DNA of 15,004 nucleotides from Paludibacter sp. UBA5753 (lineage in GTDB: Bacteria > Bacteroidota > Bacteroidia > Bacteroidales > Paludibacteraceae): assembly GCA_002427615.1 (NCBI GenBank), contig DIFH01000044.1, forward strand, positions 1-15,004, in the 5' to 3' direction. The notes beneath the pieces were generated by a model. It did not search any database and was not told the DNA's origin. It saw only the letters and a list, made by a program, of their open reading frames with translations. Positions within the stretch are counted from its first letter, which is position 1. Every line of letters begins with the position of its first letter. The translations under genes and the position numbers were made by a program. This document shows positions 14,251 through 15,004 of this stretch, in pieces.

Positions 14251-14441
14251 TCAGATAAAAATATAGTAATTCAAAAGAGTAAATGTTACAATGAGTAGAA
14301 ATTATAAATTCAAAAATCCTGAGGGAATATATTTTTTAGCTTTGCGGTGGTTGAATGGATAGATGATACAGGTGGAAAAGGATTATTGGATATTGTATTG
14401 ATTTGAGGCATGTTGCCACGCGATACAATCGCGCGGCAGCG
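14221..14441. mobile_element. Relic of a RAYT/REP element bounded by 29 bp perfect inverted repeats
   Basis: The arms 14221-14249 and 14413-14441 are perfectly complementary over 29 bp. Each arm is itself a hairpin (CGCGAT-ACA-ATCGCG). They enclose the decayed start of a REP-associated tyrosine transposase gene (14291-14412). A transposase gene flanked by inverted REP hairpins is the known arrangement of RAYT loci. Confidence 0.65.
14291..14412 (+). pseudogene. N-terminal remnant of a REP-associated tyrosine transposase (IS200-like, Y1 family)
   Basis: From ATG 14291 the frame reads MSRNYKFKNPEGIYF. A one-base loss in the T-run near 14333-14337 shifts it, and the next frame continues SFAVVEWIDD...LLDIV to a stop at 14404. 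Together this is the conserved start of Bacteroidota RAYT transposases (YKF-NPEGIYF-SFAVV-WID). The HUH motif and catalytic tyrosine would lie further on and are missing. The coding sequence ends where the palindromic arm at 14413 begins. It cannot be active, but it links the surrounding palindromes to the RAYT/REP system. Confidence 0.72.
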
Positions 14442-15004
14442 AGGGGGAGACCAATTTGGAAAGCCACATGATTCAGCTCCATTGGCGGAAGTAACAGCGA
14501 CAGCTGAAATGCCTGACCACGTAAGAGACATACAAAATGCTAGTTACATGGGCATTTATCAGGCACATTCTGATTTTTTGAACAGCGAATACACTCAGGG
14601 AGGTGTTTTTTTACTGAGTAATCTTATTGGTGTCGGTGAAACGGCAATGGCTATCGAAAGTCTTTATAGTCTAAGCAAACTAGCCTGGAGCGGAGGAAAA
14701 AATTTGATTGCTAAGACATTAGCCAATAATGCCGCTAAAACGGGGGCACAATATACCAAGTCCAGCTTACAGCTTGGACAACAGATGCATAAAGCTTATA
14801 ACGCAGGGAAAGTTGGTAAAGAGTTCAGACTGTTAAGTGGCAAACGAATAGATTACCTTGATATACAAAATGGCATTATTTACGAGTTAAAACCGTTTAA
14901 CCCAAGAGCAATTAAAGCAGGACAAAATCAGCTTAATATATACCTGAAAGAATTGCAATCCCCTGCAATGCTTCAAAAGTACCGTAACCCTTCCGTCATC
15001 TACA
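14410..15004 (+). CDS. C-terminal fragment of an Rhs-type polymorphic toxin, nuclease-like domain (runs off the window)
   Basis: An open frame without stops continues past the window end. The first codons (from ATG 14410) translate the palindromic arm, so the natural N-terminus is not here. Protein-like sequence begins at about GDQFGKPHDSAPLAEVTATA, which resembles the linker after the Rhs core in Bacteroidota. A hydrophobic/helical segment follows (GGVFLLSNLIGVGETAMAIE). A nuclease-like end has GKEFRLLSGKRIDYLD, then IIYELKPFNP and GQNQLNIY. The Asp (14851 or 14860) and E-x-K (14884-14892) fit a PD-(D/E)XK restriction-endonuclease-fold toxin. The repeats of the Rhs core are absent, so this is probably a displaced toxin cassette or a truncated gene. 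An immunity gene would be expected downstream. Confidence 0.68.
   Translation, partial: MLPRDTIARQRGGDQFGKPHDSAPLAEVTATAEMPDHVRDIQNASYMGIYQAHSDFLNSEYTQGGVFLLSNLIGVGETAMAIESLYSLSKLAWSGGKNLIAKTLANNAAKTGAQYTKSSLQLGQQMHKAYNAGKVGKEFRLLSGKRIDYLDIQNGIIYELKPFNPRAIKAGQNQLNIYLKELQSPAMLQKYRNPSVIY

Noticed and set aside
14310..14531. Minus-strand open frame over the RAYT remnant
   Set aside because: It is the complement of the hairpin and of the plus-strand toxin and transposase frames, with no family resemblance.

Overview
The window looks like a chromosome segment of a Bacteroidota bacterium, probably of the order Bacteroidales. Candidate promoters follow the phylum's TTTG-N19/20-TAnnTTTG pattern (tRNA-Leu, the C69 peptidase, higBA, the restriction-modification unit). 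Shine-Dalgarno sequences are mostly weak, the tRNA gene has no encoded CCA, and the protein families are typical of the group. No species can be named from the sequence alone.

Positions 1 to about 10,480 are ordinary chromosome. They hold the 3' tail of an unidentified gene, a tRNA-Leu(CAA) with promoter and terminator on the minus strand, and then, also on the minus strand, an RlmL-type THUMP RNA methyltransferase and a serine acetyltransferase with a NadR-like P-loop kinase in one unit. A secreted PAP2 phosphatase follows on the plus strand. A hairpin-rich spacer separates it from a convergent secreted C69 dipeptidase. Next is a translationally coupled pair, a GT4 glycosyltransferase and a YbhN/MprF-like membrane protein, likely acting on lipid glycosylation or the envelope. 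A divergent TonB-dependent outer-membrane receptor ends this half.

From about 10,480 to the end the window is accessory DNA. A higBA toxin-antitoxin operon, with a palindromic candidate operator over its promoter, lies between two direct copies of a 200-270 bp palindrome-bearing repeat. A 135 bp element with terminal inverted repeats follows higA. Next is an AT-rich type II restriction-modification pair: the endonuclease is frameshifted and the Dam-type methyltransferase is intact, and they overlap by 4 bp. Related repeats that look like integron attC sites flank this pair. A third, inverted copy of the palindromic repeat then comes before a decayed N-terminus of a REP-associated tyrosine transposase (RAYT, IS200-like Y1 family). 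A hairpin identical to the one before the fragment, but inverted, closes it off. Immediately after it the window ends in the C-terminal part of an Rhs-type polymorphic toxin with a PD-(D/E)XK nuclease-like domain.

The most interesting observation is that the scattered palindromic repeats appear to be one REP-like family. Their stems differ in sequence but stay base-paired, and a relic of the likely cognate RAYT transposase is present. These repeats sit at the borders of the defence and toxin modules.
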